A stretch of DNA of 64,000 bases from Profundibacter sp033851955 (GCA_033851955.1 JAWSVK010000007.1:86561-150560); one strand, 5' to 3'; counted from the first letter of the stretch, positions 7,807-16,820 are shown. Numbers and translations are program-made. The notes: generated by a model not told the origin, from the letters alone.

Positions 7807-9012
7807 ATGCTTTCTGGAAAACGCATTTTATTGATTGTGGGTGGCGGAATCGCCGCCTTTAAGTCGTTGGATTTGATCCGGCGGCTGCGTGAAAAAGGCG
7901 CGATTGTGGTGCCGGTACTGACCAAAGCAAGCGAGGAGTTTGTGACGCCGCTGTCAGTTTCGGCACTTGCTGCCGAAAAGGTTTACCGTGATCTGTTTGA
8001 TCTGACCGACGAGGCCGAGATGGGGCATATCGAATTGTCGCGCGCCGCTGATTTGGTTGTGGTGGCTCCGGCCACGGCGGATTTGATGGGCAAGATGGCG
8101 GCGGGGTTGGCGAATGATTTGGCCTCGACATTATTGATGGCCACGGACAAGCAAGTTTTGATTGCGCCGTCGATGAATGTGCGGATGTGGGAACATCCGG
8201 CGACAGTGCGCAACCTTGCGACCCTGAAAGGGGACGGCGTGATGGTTGTTGGTCCAAACGAGGGCAACATGGCTTGTGGTGAGTACGGCCCGGGGCGGAT
8301 GGCGGAGCCGTTGGAAATCGTGGCAGCTATCGAGGCGGCGATTGCGGATGGCCCGTTGAAAGGCAAGCATGTTCTGGTGACCTCTGGGCCGACACATGAG
8401 CCGATTGATCCAGTGCGCTATATCGCCAACCGTTCAAGCGGCGCACAGGGTGCGGCCATTGCGCGGGCGCTGTCGGCGCTGGGCGCGGAGGTGACTTTTG
8501 TAACGGGCCCTGCGGATGTGGCCCCGCCCGACGGGGTGCAGGTGGTTAAGGTGCAAACGGCGCTTGAAATGTTGGGCGCTGTGCAGGCAGCATTGCCAGC
8601 GGACGCGGCGGTGTTCGCGGCGGCGGTGGCTGATTGGCGGATGGCCAAGGCTTCAAATTCCAAGATGAAGAAGGATGGCAAGGGCAGCCTGCCAGTGCTT
8701 GATTTCACCGAAAATCCGGACATTTTGGCGAAGGTTTCGCAGATGAAAAAGGGCCGCCCTGACTTGGTTGTTGGTTTTGCGGCGGAAACGGATGACGTGG
8801 TGAAAAACGCCACCAGTAAGCGCAAACGTAAGGGGTGTGATTGGATCGTTGCCAATGATGTATCGCCCGAGACGGGGATTATGGGGGGCAGCGAGAATGC
8901 GGTCGTGGTGATCAAATCGGACGGGGCAGAGGAATGGCCGCGGATGGGCAAGGACCAAGTGGCCACAAGGTTGGCGGCGGCAATTGCCGAGGCCTTGGGT
9001 AAAGAGGTTTAA
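7807..9012 (+). CDS. coaBC: Bifunctional phosphopantothenoylcysteine decarboxylase / phosphopantothenate-cysteine ligase
   Basis: CoaBC performs two successive steps of coenzyme A synthesis. The N-terminal flavoprotein CoaC half shows GGGIAAFKS (12-20), an active-site histidine in MGHIELS, the PSMN motif near 121-124 and the catalytic cysteine in MACGEYG near 156. The CTP-dependent CoaB half starts near 190 with VTSGPTHEPIDPVRYI and NRSSG, and has AAVADWR near 275. The total of 401 residues is normal. It is followed 36 bases later by dut, with an intergenic repeat between them. Confidence 0.96.
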   Translation: MLSGKRILLIVGGGIAAFKSLDLIRRLREKGAIVVPVLTKASEEFVTPLSVSALAAEKVYRDLFDLTDEAEMGHIELSRAADLVVVAPATADLMGKMAAGLANDLASTLLMATDKQVLIAPSMNVRMWEHPATVRNLATLKGDGVMVVGPNEGNMACGEYGPGRMAEPLEIVAAIEAAIADGPLKGKHVLVTSGPTHEPIDPVRYIANRSSGAQGAAIARALSALGAEVTFVTGPADVAPPDGVQVVKVQTALEMLGAVQAALPADAAVFAAAVADWRMAKASNSKMKKDGKGSLPVLDFTENPDILAKVSQMKKGRPDLVVGFAAETDDVVKNATSKRKRKGCDWIVANDVSPETGIMGGSENAVVVIKSDGAEEWPRMGKDQVATRLAAAIAEALGKEV

Positions 9013-9013
9013 T

Positions 9014-9051
9014 GCGCTGCCGCGCAGGCGGATATTTAAGGAACAAAAATG
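9014..9051 (+). repeat. Intergenic hairpin-plus-tail repeat, copy 1 (coaBC-dut)
   Basis: A small hairpin (CTGC-CGC-GCAG, 9017-9027) is followed by GCGGATATTTAAGGAACAAA and then AATG, which runs straight into the dut start codon. The same layout and nearly the same tail occur at 38207-38240 before the purine nucleoside phosphorylase gene. Short hairpins with a GGxTATTT-type tail are common between genes in Rhodobacterales, as I recall. The AAGGAA in the tail serves as the ribosome site here. Confidence 0.65.
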
Positions 9052-9522
9052 GGAAGTGCTGTGGTGACTGTGATGTTTGCGTGGCTTGATGGTGCTGATC
9101 AGATGCTTGGGTTGCCTGCTTACGAGACAGCCGGAGCAGCCGGAGCTGATTTACGTGCGAATTTTGAGTTGCGCGCGCGCGAGGGTTTGATTTTGCAGGC
9201 AGGCGAGCGTGCGTTGGTGCCCACTGGTTTGCGGTTGGAAATACCCGTCGGTTATGAGGTTCAGATTCGACCGCGCTCTGGCTTGGCGCTCAAACACGGC
9301 ATCACATTGCCCAACAGCCCAGGCACGATAGACAGTGACTATCGCGGACCACTTGGCGTGATTTTGATGAACAGCGGATCCGAGCCGTTTGCCGTTAATC
9401 ATGGTGACAGGATTGCACAGATGGTGGTGGCACCGGTGGTTCAAGCGAGGTTTGAAGTGGCAAAAACGCTGCAAGACACGGCTCGGGGCGAAGGTGGATT
9501 CGGATCCACTGGGCGCGGATAA
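9049..9522 (+). CDS. dut: dUTP diphosphatase
   Basis: Trimeric dUTPase hydrolyses dUTP to dUMP and pyrophosphate, keeping uracil out of DNA and supplying dTMP synthesis. All five family motifs are visible in 157 residues: AGAAGADLRA (28-37), PRSGLALKHGITLPNS (75-90) then GTIDSDYRG (92-100), NHGDRIAQ (117-124), and the C-terminal GGFGSTGRG (149-157) that closes over the nucleotide. The ATG at 9049 sits at the end of the intergenic repeat. The next gene starts at the last base of the stop codon. Confidence 0.96.
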   Translation: MGSAVVTVMFAWLDGADQMLGLPAYETAGAAGADLRANFELRAREGLILQAGERALVPTGLRLEIPVGYEVQIRPRSGLALKHGITLPNSPGTIDSDYRGPLGVILMNSGSEPFAVNHGDRIAQMVVAPVVQARFEVAKTLQDTARGEGGFGSTGRG

Positions 9523-10565
9523 TGAGCGTTATCTTGGCGCTGATGGCTGGGTTCTGGGGGCTTGGCGTGGTTTTTAAGGTGGCAGCCGTCAAACGGTGGA
9601 TCCTGATCGGGATCCTTTATGCGGCTGTTATGCTGGCGCAAATATTTTTACCGTTAGGGGCGCCGATGCGCGTGGCAACAGGCGGGTCAGTTCGACCATG
9701 GTTGGCATTGGGGGCTGGTTTGGTGCTTGTGTTTGCGTACCGCGCAACCCTGCAATATCTGCACCGCAAAGCCCAAGACAAAGGCACTCAAAAGACAGAT
9801 GAAACGATGAAACCCACATTCACGAATGTTGAATTAGACCGCTATGCCCGCCACATCATGTTGCGTGAAATTGGAGGGGTCGGGCAGAAAAAGCTGAAAA
9901 ATGCCAGCGTTTTAGTGGTCGGGGCCGGTGGGTTGGGATCGCCCGTGTTGCTGTATCTGGCGGCGGCAGGTGTTGGTACAATTGGCGTGGTGGATGACGA
10001 TGAGGTTGATAATTCGAACCTGCAACGTCAAGTGATCCATCGGGATGCCGACATTGGTATACCTAAAGTGTTTTCCGCCGAGGCGGCAATGAAGGCACAA
10101 AACCCGTATTGTAATGTGCGCCCTTATCAACGGCGTTTGACGGATGAAGATGCAGCCGATTTGATCGCCGAATATGATCTGGTGCTTGATGGCACTGACA
10201 ATTTCGAAACCCGCTATTTGGTTAATCGCTCCTGTGTGGCGCTGGGTAAGCCGTTGATTTCAGGCGCATTGACCCAATGGGAAGGGCAGATCAGCACCTT
10301 TGATCCGGCCAATGACGCGCCCTGTTATCAGTGCATTTTCCCCAAAGCGCCCGCAGCAGGGCTGGCGCCATCTTGTGCTGAAGCCGGGGTGGTTGGCCCC
10401 TTGGCCGGCGTCATCGGCGCGATGATGGCGCTTGAGGCGGTTAAGGAAATTACCGGAGCCGGTGAGGGGATGCGCGGGCAGATGTTGATTTACGATGCGC
10501 TTTATATGGAAAGCCGCAAGATCAAGCTGGCGAGGCGTGCAGATTGTCTAACCTGTTCGGCCTAA
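9522..10565 (+). CDS. moeB: Molybdopterin-synthase adenylyltransferase MoeB (HesA/MoeB/ThiF family) with N-terminal membrane region
   Basis: From about residue 105 this is a complete MoeB/ThiF E1-like enzyme that adenylates the MoaD or ThiS C-terminus for sulfur transfer: GAGGLGS nucleotide motif (134-140), LDGTDNFETR (222-231), and zinc ligands CYQC (268-271) and CLTC (342-345). The first about 80 residues are instead hydrophobic with at least two plausible membrane helices (about 26-44 and 58-77), then a polar KAQDKGTQKTDE linker. Met96 could be an internal start but has no clear ribosome site. The molybdenum link fits the xanthine dehydrogenase genes further along. ThiF-like use in thiamine synthesis cannot be excluded. 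Confidence 0.88.
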   Translation: MSVILALMAGFWGLGVVFKVAAVKRWILIGILYAAVMLAQIFLPLGAPMRVATGGSVRPWLALGAGLVLVFAYRATLQYLHRKAQDKGTQKTDETMKPTFTNVELDRYARHIMLREIGGVGQKKLKNASVLVVGAGGLGSPVLLYLAAAGVGTIGVVDDDEVDNSNLQRQVIHRDADIGIPKVFSAEAAMKAQNPYCNVRPYQRRLTDEDAADLIAEYDLVLDGTDNFETRYLVNRSCVALGKPLISGALTQWEGQISTFDPANDAPCYQCIFPKAPAAGLAPSCAEAGVVGPLAGVIGAMMALEAVKEITGAGEGMRGQMLIYDALYMESRKIKLARRADCLTCSA

Positions 10566-10574
10566 TCACCTTGC

Positions 10575-10606
10575 GTCTGCGGGCAGACTATCCATACTTA
10601 TGCAAA
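10575..10606 (+). repeat. Hairpin with tail resembling the dut/punA intergenic repeat, degenerate
   Basis: GTCTGC-GG-GCAGAC (10575-10588) is a perfect palindrome directly after the moeB stop, followed by TATCCATACTTATGCAAAAC. The ATACTTATG core equals that of the copy at 38207, but this tail ends 29 bases before the next ATG and lacks GGAACAAAAATG. It may be a decayed copy, or just a 3' hairpin for moeB. Confidence 0.35.
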
Positions 10607-10634
10607 ACCAAAACCAACCATAGGGGATATAAAA

Positions 10635-11426
10635 ATGAAATTGCTCGCATCCATTGCCGCCGCGGCCACAGCCATTTTCACCACTGCTGCGCTTGCGGCT
10701 GACCTGCCGGATCTAGGCGGCAAAGAAGTGGTTGTTGTCACCGAGAACGCCTATCCGCCGTTGCAGTTTGTTGACCCATCTTCGGGTGATGCCATCGGCT
10801 GGGAATATGACGCAATGATTGAGATTGCCAAACGGCTAAATATCACGGTGACCTATGAGAACATCAGTTGGGACGCGATGATCCCGGCGGTGTCTGAAGC
10901 GCAGTTTGATATGGGCATGACGGGGATCACGATCCGCGACGATCGCCGCGAAAAGGTGGATTTTTCAGACGCTTATATGCGCAGCGAAATGGTGATGTTG
11001 GTGCGCGGCGACGAAGACCGGTTTTCTGACGCCAAAGGGTTTGCCGCCAACGCGGATTTGCTGATGGCCGCACAGCCGGGTACGACGCCGTTTTACGTGG
11101 GTGTTTACGACGTGCTGGACGGTAACGAGGCCAATCCACGCATCAAACTGTTCGAAACTTTTGGGGCGACGGTTCAGGCGTTACGCTCAGATGATGTTGA
11201 TCTGGTGCTGACGGATGGCACGGCGGGCAACGGATATGTTGCAGCCTCTGACGGTAAGTTAAAAATTGTTGGCGATACGTTGGGCGCCGAAGATTTCGGA
11301 TTTATTTTCCCCAAGGGTTCGGACTTAGTCGGTCCAATGAATGCGGCGATTGCCAGCATGAATGAGGACGGCACCATTGATGCGCTGAACAAAAAGTGGT
11401 TCCTGGATTATAAGTTCGGCGAGTAA
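10635..11426 (+). CDS. Amino-acid-type ABC transporter, periplasmic substrate-binding protein
   Basis: A 263-residue type II binding protein (SBP_bac_3 family). It has a signal peptide with cleavage near ALAA-D (residues 19-23), the opening VVVTENAYPPLQF, the W-x-Y-D-A-M-I-E-I-A helix, and the GMTGITIRDDRREKVDFS segment typical of polar amino-acid binders. AGGGGAT precedes the ATG at 10635. The permease follows after 27 bases. No ATPase gene is adjacent, so a shared or distant ATPase must energise the system if it imports. Confidence 0.88.
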   Translation: MKLLASIAAAATAIFTTAALAADLPDLGGKEVVVVTENAYPPLQFVDPSSGDAIGWEYDAMIEIAKRLNITVTYENISWDAMIPAVSEAQFDMGMTGITIRDDRREKVDFSDAYMRSEMVMLVRGDEDRFSDAKGFAANADLLMAAQPGTTPFYVGVYDVLDGNEANPRIKLFETFGATVQALRSDDVDLVLTDGTAGNGYVAASDGKLKIVGDTLGAEDFGFIFPKGSDLVGPMNAAIASMNEDGTIDALNKKWFLDYKFGE

Positions 11427-11453
11427 ACCACCCAACTTGAATTTGCGCGCGAC

Positions 11454-12248
11454 ATGATCCCGACGCCCCCCCAAGACAAGGATTTTCCTTACTGGCTGAT
11501 TGCGGCCAGTGGGCTGGGAATCTATCTGATTTACCGGGTGGTGTCGGACGATCTTTATACGCAGATATTGTCGACCCTGTCTAAAGGCATCGGCATCACA
11601 ATCTTCGTAACCTTGATCGCGTTTGCAATGGCGTCATTGTTTGGACTGTTATTGGCCGTGGCGAGCATGTCGCGGTTCATTGTGTTCCGGCAAATGGCGC
11701 GGTTTTACATTGAAATTGTGCGTGGCATTCCGATTATCGTTTTGCTGTTATATGTGGCATTCGTGTTCGGCCCCGCCATGGTGTTCGGCGTGAACTGGGT
11801 GCTTGATGGGTTGGGGTTTGATCCGATCCGCACGCGGGATTTCACCTTGATGTGGCGGGCTATTATTGCACTGATGATCGGCTATTCCGCCTTCATAGCC
11901 GAGGTATTTCGAGCGGGCCTGTTGTCAGTTGATGAGGGCCAGATTGAGGCAGCCAAAGCGTTGGGGTTAAACGGCTGGCACCGGTTTCGGTTCATTGTTT
12001 TCCCGCAGGCATTTCGCACCATCATGCCACCGCTTGGCAATGATTTCATCGCGATGGTCAAGGATTCATCGTTGGTTTCTGTGCTAGGCGTTTTAGACAT
12101 TGCGCAACTTGGCAAGGTGACGGCGGCAGGCAATTTCAGGTATTTCGAAACCTACAATGTGGTGGCGCTATTGTATCTGGTCATGACGGTTTCCCTGTCA
12201 TTATTGTTGCGCAAATTGGAACGAAAGATGCGCTCAAAGTACCCCTAA
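11454..12248 (+). CDS. Amino acid ABC transporter permease
   Basis: A 264-residue HisM/GlnP-type inner-membrane permease. After an N-terminal helix (YWLIAASGLGIYLIY) comes the conserved LSKGIGITIFVTL entry, EIVRGIPIIVLL, and the EAA loop EAAKALGLNGWHRFRFIVFP that contacts the ATPase, then MPPLGNDFI and the final helices. The binding protein is immediately upstream. The next gene downstream is an unrelated peptidase, so this transporter lacks the usual third gene. Confidence 0.9.
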   Translation: MIPTPPQDKDFPYWLIAASGLGIYLIYRVVSDDLYTQILSTLSKGIGITIFVTLIAFAMASLFGLLLAVASMSRFIVFRQMARFYIEIVRGIPIIVLLLYVAFVFGPAMVFGVNWVLDGLGFDPIRTRDFTLMWRAIIALMIGYSAFIAEVFRAGLLSVDEGQIEAAKALGLNGWHRFRFIVFPQAFRTIMPPLGNDFIAMVKDSSLVSVLGVLDIAQLGKVTAAGNFRYFETYNVVALLYLVMTVSLSLLLRKLERKMRSKYP

Positions 12249-12301
12249 GTGCTGGACCTCTTTGCGGACTGCGCCTAGCGTGGCCCCCAAAGGAGACTGC
12301 C

Positions 12302-14311
12302 ATGACCAACCCGCTATTGTCCCATTGGGATACCCCGTTTGAAATTGCTCCGTTCGGGGAAATATCCGACGATGATTTTGAACCAGCTTTTGATATTGCG
12401 ATCAAAGAAGCCCGTCAAAATTACATTTCGGTATCGGAAAATCCAGATGCGCCGACTTTTGAAAACACCATTGAGGCATTGGAACAAGCGGGTGAGGTCT
12501 TTGATCGGGTTCTGTCAGTTTTCTACAATTTGGCAGGGGCGGACAGCACGCCAAAACGTCAAGAATTGCAGCGTGTATTCTCTCCTAAACTGGCGGCGTT
12601 TTCGTCTGAAATAAATATGAATTCAGCGCTGTTCGCGCGTGTCGAAACGCTCTGGCAACAACGGGATGATTTGGCGCTAACGAATGAGCAATCACGGGTG
12701 CTGATGTTGCATCGGCGCGGGTTTGTGCGGGCAGGGGCGCTGTTGCAAGGCGATGATCGGGACCAGTTGAAAGACGTTTTGCAGCGGTTGGCAGTCTTGG
12801 GCACAGAATTTAGTCAAAACCTGTTAGCGGATGAACGTGATTGGTTCATGGTGCTGGCTGACACTGACTTAGATGGCTTGCCCGAATTTGTATTGGATGC
12901 AGCCAAAGCTGCGGCGCAGGAAAAGGGCACCGACGGCCATATAGTGACCCTTTCGCGTTCGCTCATCACGCCGTTTTTACAATTTTCTACCCGCCGCGAT
13001 TTGCGTCAAAAAGCCTATGAAGCCTTTGTTGCTCGAGGGGCCAACGGCGGCAAAACTGACAACCGCGGCATCGCCGCTGAAACACTAGAACTGCGTGAAG
13101 AACGAGCCAAATTGTTAGGCTATGACGACTTCGCTAGTTTTAAGTTGGAAACCGAAATGGCCAAAACACCTGACGCAGTGCGAAAACTGTTGATGGATGT
13201 TTGGGAGCCCGCCAAATCTGCCGCCAACGCGGACGCCGAAATCTTGGCCCGCATGATGCATGAGGACGGGGTGAACGGCGAATTGGAAGCATGGGATTGG
13301 CGTTACTATTCCGACAAACGTCGCGCCATTGAACATGATTTGGATGAAGCCGAAATCAAGCCCTATCTGCAATTGGATCGGATGATCGAGGCCGCGTTTG
13401 ACTGCGCCACTCGATTGTTTGGTTTGACGTTTAGCCCGCTGGATGTACCGCTATACCACGAGGATGCACGTGCTTGGGAAGTGAGCCGAAACGGTGCACA
13501 TGTGGCCGTGTTTATCGGCGATTATTTCGCACGGGGATCAAAGCGTTCTGGCGCGTGGTGTTCGGCCATGCGCAGTCAGAAAAAACTGGGCGGCGATGTG
13601 CGCCCGATTGTGGTGAATGTCTGCAATTTCGCCAAAGGTGATCCCGCGCTTTTGTCCTTTGATGACGCCCGAACCTTGTTCCACGAATTTGGCCACGCCC
13701 TACATCAGATGCTATCGGACGTGACTTATGAATCCATTTCCGGCACCTCGGTGTCGCGTGACTTTGTCGAGCTGCCTAGCCAGTTGTATGAACATTGGTT
13801 GGAAGTGCCAGAGGTGTTGCAAAAATTCGCTACCCACGCCCAAACCGGTGCGCCAATGCCCGTCGACATGCTGCAGCGCCTGTTGGCAGCTGGGACCTAC
13901 GATATGGGATTTTCGACGGTTGAATACGTGGCCTCGGCGCTGGTGGATTTGGAGTTCCACAACGGGGCGGCCCCTGCGGACCCGATGGCCAAACAGGCCA
14001 GTGTCTTGGCCAACCTAGGCATGCCCCACGCCATCAGAATGCGCCATGCCACCCCGCAATTCGCGCATGTGTTTTCCGGTGACGGATACTCCAGCGCCTA
14101 CTACAGTTACATGTGGAGCGAGGTGATGGATGCGGATGCTTTTTCCGCCTTTGAAGAAGCTGGCAGTGCTTTTGATCCTAAAATGGCCAAGCTGCTGCAA
14201 GAGCACATTTTGTCGACCGGCGGCTCCAAAGATCCTGAGGAATTATACATGGCGTTTCGCGGTAAAATGCCCGAGGTGCAGGCCCTGCTAAAGGGACGTG
14301 GATTGGTGTGA
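12302..14311 (+). CDS. M3 family zinc metallopeptidase (oligopeptidase A / dipeptidyl carboxypeptidase type)
   Basis: A 669-residue thimet-like peptidase. HEFGH in LFHEFGHALHQ near 461-465 gives the two zinc histidines and catalytic glutamate, and the downstream E in SRDFVELPSQLYEHW the third ligand. The late GDGYSSAYYSYMWSE stretch is the family's substrate-binding Tyr loop. No signal peptide is present, so it probably degrades peptides, including leader-peptide remnants, in the cytoplasm. AGGAG sits six bases before the ATG. OpdA and Dcp types cannot be separated by eye. Confidence 0.93.
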   Translation: MTNPLLSHWDTPFEIAPFGEISDDDFEPAFDIAIKEARQNYISVSENPDAPTFENTIEALEQAGEVFDRVLSVFYNLAGADSTPKRQELQRVFSPKLAAFSSEINMNSALFARVETLWQQRDDLALTNEQSRVLMLHRRGFVRAGALLQGDDRDQLKDVLQRLAVLGTEFSQNLLADERDWFMVLADTDLDGLPEFVLDAAKAAAQEKGTDGHIVTLSRSLITPFLQFSTRRDLRQKAYEAFVARGANGGKTDNRGIAAETLELREERAKLLGYDDFASFKLETEMAKTPDAVRKLLMDVWEPAKSAANADAEILARMMHEDGVNGELEAWDWRYYSDKRRAIEHDLDEAEIKPYLQLDRMIEAAFDCATRLFGLTFSPLDVPLYHEDARAWEVSRNGAHVAVFIGDYFARGSKRSGAWCSAMRSQKKLGGDVRPIVVNVCNFAKGDPALLSFDDARTLFHEFGHALHQMLSDVTYESISGTSVSRDFVELPSQLYEHWLEVPEVLQKFATHAQTGAPMPVDMLQRLLAAGTYDMGFSTVEYVASALVDLEFHNGAAPADPMAKQASVLANLGMPHAIRMRHATPQFAHVFSGDGYSSAYYSYMWSEVMDADAFSAFEEAGSAFDPKMAKLLQEHILSTGGSKDPEELYMAFRGKMPEVQALLKGRGLV

Positions 14312-14320
14312 TCAGCCGCT

Positions 14321-15211
14321 TTAGCGCACCGGATCTTGATGGATGATCACGTCGCATTGCGGATAGGCTTGACGGATCGTGTGTTTCAATCCTGCACTGA
14401 TTGCGTGGGCGTCGTTTAACGATTGATCCCCGTCCAGCTCGACATGCAGGTTGACGAAAACGGTCGAACCTGACTGGCGGGTGCGCAGGTCGTGAAACCC
14501 GCGCACGTCCTTGAAATCACGGGCAATAGCCCTGATGCCGGCGATCAATGCGGGGTCGGCGGCGCGGTCCATCAAGGCGTCCCACGCGCCTTTGCCAATG
14601 CGCAAAGCGCCAATGATCAGCAGTGCCGCTGCACCCAAGGCAACGACGCTGTCAATATAGGGCAGGCCGAATTGGGATGACGCCCAGAGCGACAACAATG
14701 CGCCTGCAGCTGGCAAAAGGTCACCCAAATAGTGCAATGAATCTGCAGCGACCACGCGGCTGCCAGTGACCCGTGCAACATGGCGTTGCCACAAGATCAA
14801 CGCCATTGTCAGCAAGATGGAAGCCGCCATCACCACCATGCCGCGCCCCTCGGACATAAGGGCAGTTGGAGCATCCGACAGCAAGCGCCGAACGGCAGCC
14901 CAGCCGATGACGCCGCCCGAAATCATGATGAAAACGGATTGGCCAAGCGCCGCCAAATCCTCAGCCGAAGTATGACCGAATGCGTGGTCATCGTCAGCCG
15001 GACGCGCCGCATAATAGATCGCAGCCAGCGCCCCAAGCGAGACCATGAAATCAAGCGCACTGTCGGCAAGACTCGCCGCGACGGATAGGGATTGGGTGGC
15101 GCTAAAGGCCCACAGCTTGAGCGCCACCAAAAGGATAGCAACGATGATCGAAGCCAACCCGGCCGAAAAATTCAGCCGTGTGTTGGTCTTGTTTGGAACA
15201 TACTGGCTCAT
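14321..15211 (-). CDS. Cation diffusion facilitator family transporter
   Basis: A 296-residue CDF protein (FieF/ZitB-like) exporting divalent metals such as Fe(II) or Zn(II) by proton antiport. The intramembrane site is visible as SLADSALD (Asp50, Asp54) and DSLHYLGDL in the fifth helix. A DDDHAFGH cytoplasmic segment (73-80) and a C-terminal ferredoxin-like domain with several His residues (VNLHVELDGD, HAIS) follow. The start overlaps the stop of the SH3-domain gene by four bases. It ends nine bases from the convergent peptidase gene. Confidence 0.92.
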   Translation of the reverse strand: MSQYVPNKTNTRLNFSAGLASIIVAILLVALKLWAFSATQSLSVAASLADSALDFMVSLGALAAIYYAARPADDDHAFGHTSAEDLAALGQSVFIMISGGVIGWAAVRRLLSDAPTALMSEGRGMVVMAASILLTMALILWQRHVARVTGSRVVAADSLHYLGDLLPAAGALLSLWASSQFGLPYIDSVVALGAAALLIIGALRIGKGAWDALMDRAADPALIAGIRAIARDFKDVRGFHDLRTRQSGSTVFVNLHVELDGDQSLNDAHAISAGLKHTIRQAYPQCDVIIHQDPVR

Positions 15212-15714
15212 TCTCTGATCTCGTCAGGGAACACCCCCCATAGGGTTTCTTTCTTGGCCCAACCGCGTTGACCGCCTGCCGTCAAACGGCACCACTGCGG
15301 CCCGCATTCCCCCAACCGTGCAATCACGCCCATTTCTAAATGAGCGTTCTCGCGGGTGTTGGGATCGGGCTTGGCAAACAAGGTCAACATGTCACGTTCC
15401 ACGATCACAGTGCGCACGCCAGACAAAAGCGAGTAATGCACCCAACCGCCTTGGCCATCACGGTCACGCACGCGGCGCCAGTGACCATATTCGGCCGTTA
15501 CCTCTAGCGGCATGTCGCGACGTGTAAAAACCCAGTCAATGCGATGCGTCAGGCTCGGCCCGCGACGTACATTGCCCTCGGCGGCCTTTAACGACACAAA
15601 TCGTGGCATCGGCAGGTTGGTCACCGGCCCACGCTCTTGCGCACAAAGCTGCCCAATGGACGCCGTGGCAATCAGGATTGCGAATAGGAATGTAGCGGCT
15701 GCTCTGCCTAACAT
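15208..15714 (-). CDS. Secreted SH3 domain-containing protein
   Basis: A 168-residue exported protein with a signal peptide ending near QLCAQ (residues 22-26), then bacterial SH3-like repeats: NVRRGPSLTHRIDWVFTRRD, GHWRRVRDRDGQGGWVHYS and QWCRLTAGGQRGWAKKE. Bacterial SH3 domains often bind peptidoglycan or proteins; the partner is unknown. The ATG at 15714 is preferred to the in-frame TTG at 15744, because AAGG is correctly spaced and the signal peptide is then ordinary. Translationally coupled to the CDF transporter gene downstream. Confidence 0.85.
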   Translation of the reverse strand: MLGRAAATFLFAILIATASIGQLCAQERGPVTNLPMPRFVSLKAAEGNVRRGPSLTHRIDWVFTRRDMPLEVTAEYGHWRRVRDRDGQGGWVHYSLLSGVRTVIVERDMLTLFAKPDPNTRENAHLEMGVIARLGECGPQWCRLTAGGQRGWAKKETLWGVFPDEIRE

Positions 15715-15821
15715 TTTTGATGCCTTTTTTGGTCTTAACTGCAACGAGGTTCTTGTGCCTCGGCTCTTGTTACGTCACTTTAAGGACAAAGTAGACCTAT
15801 GAAAAGATAAGGGAGAACATT

Positions 15822-16808
15822 ATGCCCGCTGAACGTCTGAGTGTTGTTGTGACGCGACGGTTGCCGATCGCTGTCGAGACCCGAATGAAGGAGCTTTTTG
15901 ACGTCGAATTGCGTGACGACGACACGCCGATGAGCCGCGAAGAGATCGTTTCCGCCATGAAACACGCTGACGTTTTGGTGCCGACATTAACCGACACTGT
16001 GGATGCCGGAATGTTGACCCAAGCAGGCGACAATTTGCGCCTGATTGCCAACTACGGCGCAGGGGTTGATCACATCGATGTGCAAACCGCCCGCCAGCGT
16101 GGTGTGCTTGTTTCCAACACGCCGGGCGTGGTGACCGAGGACACGGCAGACATGACACTGGCGCTGATCCTGTCGGTGACACGGCGCATTCCCGAAGGGC
16201 TGGCGATGATGCAATCTGGCGACTGGCAGGGCTGGTCCCCGACCGCGTTGATGGGCGGCCGATTGGGTGGTCGTCGCTTGGGTGTTTTGGGCATGGGCCG
16301 GATCGGCCAAGCCGTGGCGCGCCGCGCCGCAGCCTTTGGCATGCAAGTGCATTATCACAACCGCAAACGCCTGCACGTTGACATCGAAACCGAGCTGGGC
16401 GCGACCTATTGGGAGAGTCTGGACCAGATGGTGTCGCGGATGGATATCGTCTCGATCAACTGCCCACACACGCCATCGACGTTCCATCTGATGAACGCCC
16501 GCCGTCTAAAACTGATGAAGCCCAGCGCCGTGATCGTGAACACATCACGGGGCGAAGTGATTGACGAGAACGCCTTAACGCGGATGCTGCGGGCCGGTGA
16601 AATCGCTGGCGCAGGGCTGGATGTGTTTGAACACGGCACCGAAATTAACCCACGTCTGCGGGCGCTGAAAAACGTAGTGTTGTTGCCGCACATGGGGTCC
16701 GCCACCGAAGAGGGCCGCGCCGAAATGGGCGAAAAAGTGATTATCAACATCAAGACTTTTGCTGATGGTCACAGACCACCGGATCAGGTTGTGCCGGGGA
16801 TGTTGTAG
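15822..16808 (+). CDS. D-isomer-specific 2-hydroxyacid dehydrogenase (glyoxylate/hydroxypyruvate reductase type)
   Basis: A 328-residue NAD(P)-dependent dehydrogenase. The nucleotide fold appears as GVLGMGRIGQAVARRAAAFG near 152, the catalytic Arg in NTSRGEVIDE near 242, the Glu in the FEHGTEINPRL region and the catalytic His in LLPHMGSAT near 290. GyaR-like proteins reduce glyoxylate or hydroxypyruvate to glycolate or D-glycerate. GGGAG precedes the ATG. The gene is divergent from the SH3-protein gene and ends about 100 bases before the restriction-modification island. Confidence 0.9.
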   Translation: MPAERLSVVVTRRLPIAVETRMKELFDVELRDDDTPMSREEIVSAMKHADVLVPTLTDTVDAGMLTQAGDNLRLIANYGAGVDHIDVQTARQRGVLVSNTPGVVTEDTADMTLALILSVTRRIPEGLAMMQSGDWQGWSPTALMGGRLGGRRLGVLGMGRIGQAVARRAAAFGMQVHYHNRKRLHVDIETELGATYWESLDQMVSRMDIVSINCPHTPSTFHLMNARRLKLMKPSAVIVNTSRGEVIDENALTRMLRAGEIAGAGLDVFEHGTEINPRLRALKNVVLLPHMGSATEEGRAEMGEKVIINIKTFADGHRPPDQVVPGML

Positions 16809-16820
16809 GGGTGTTTTGGG

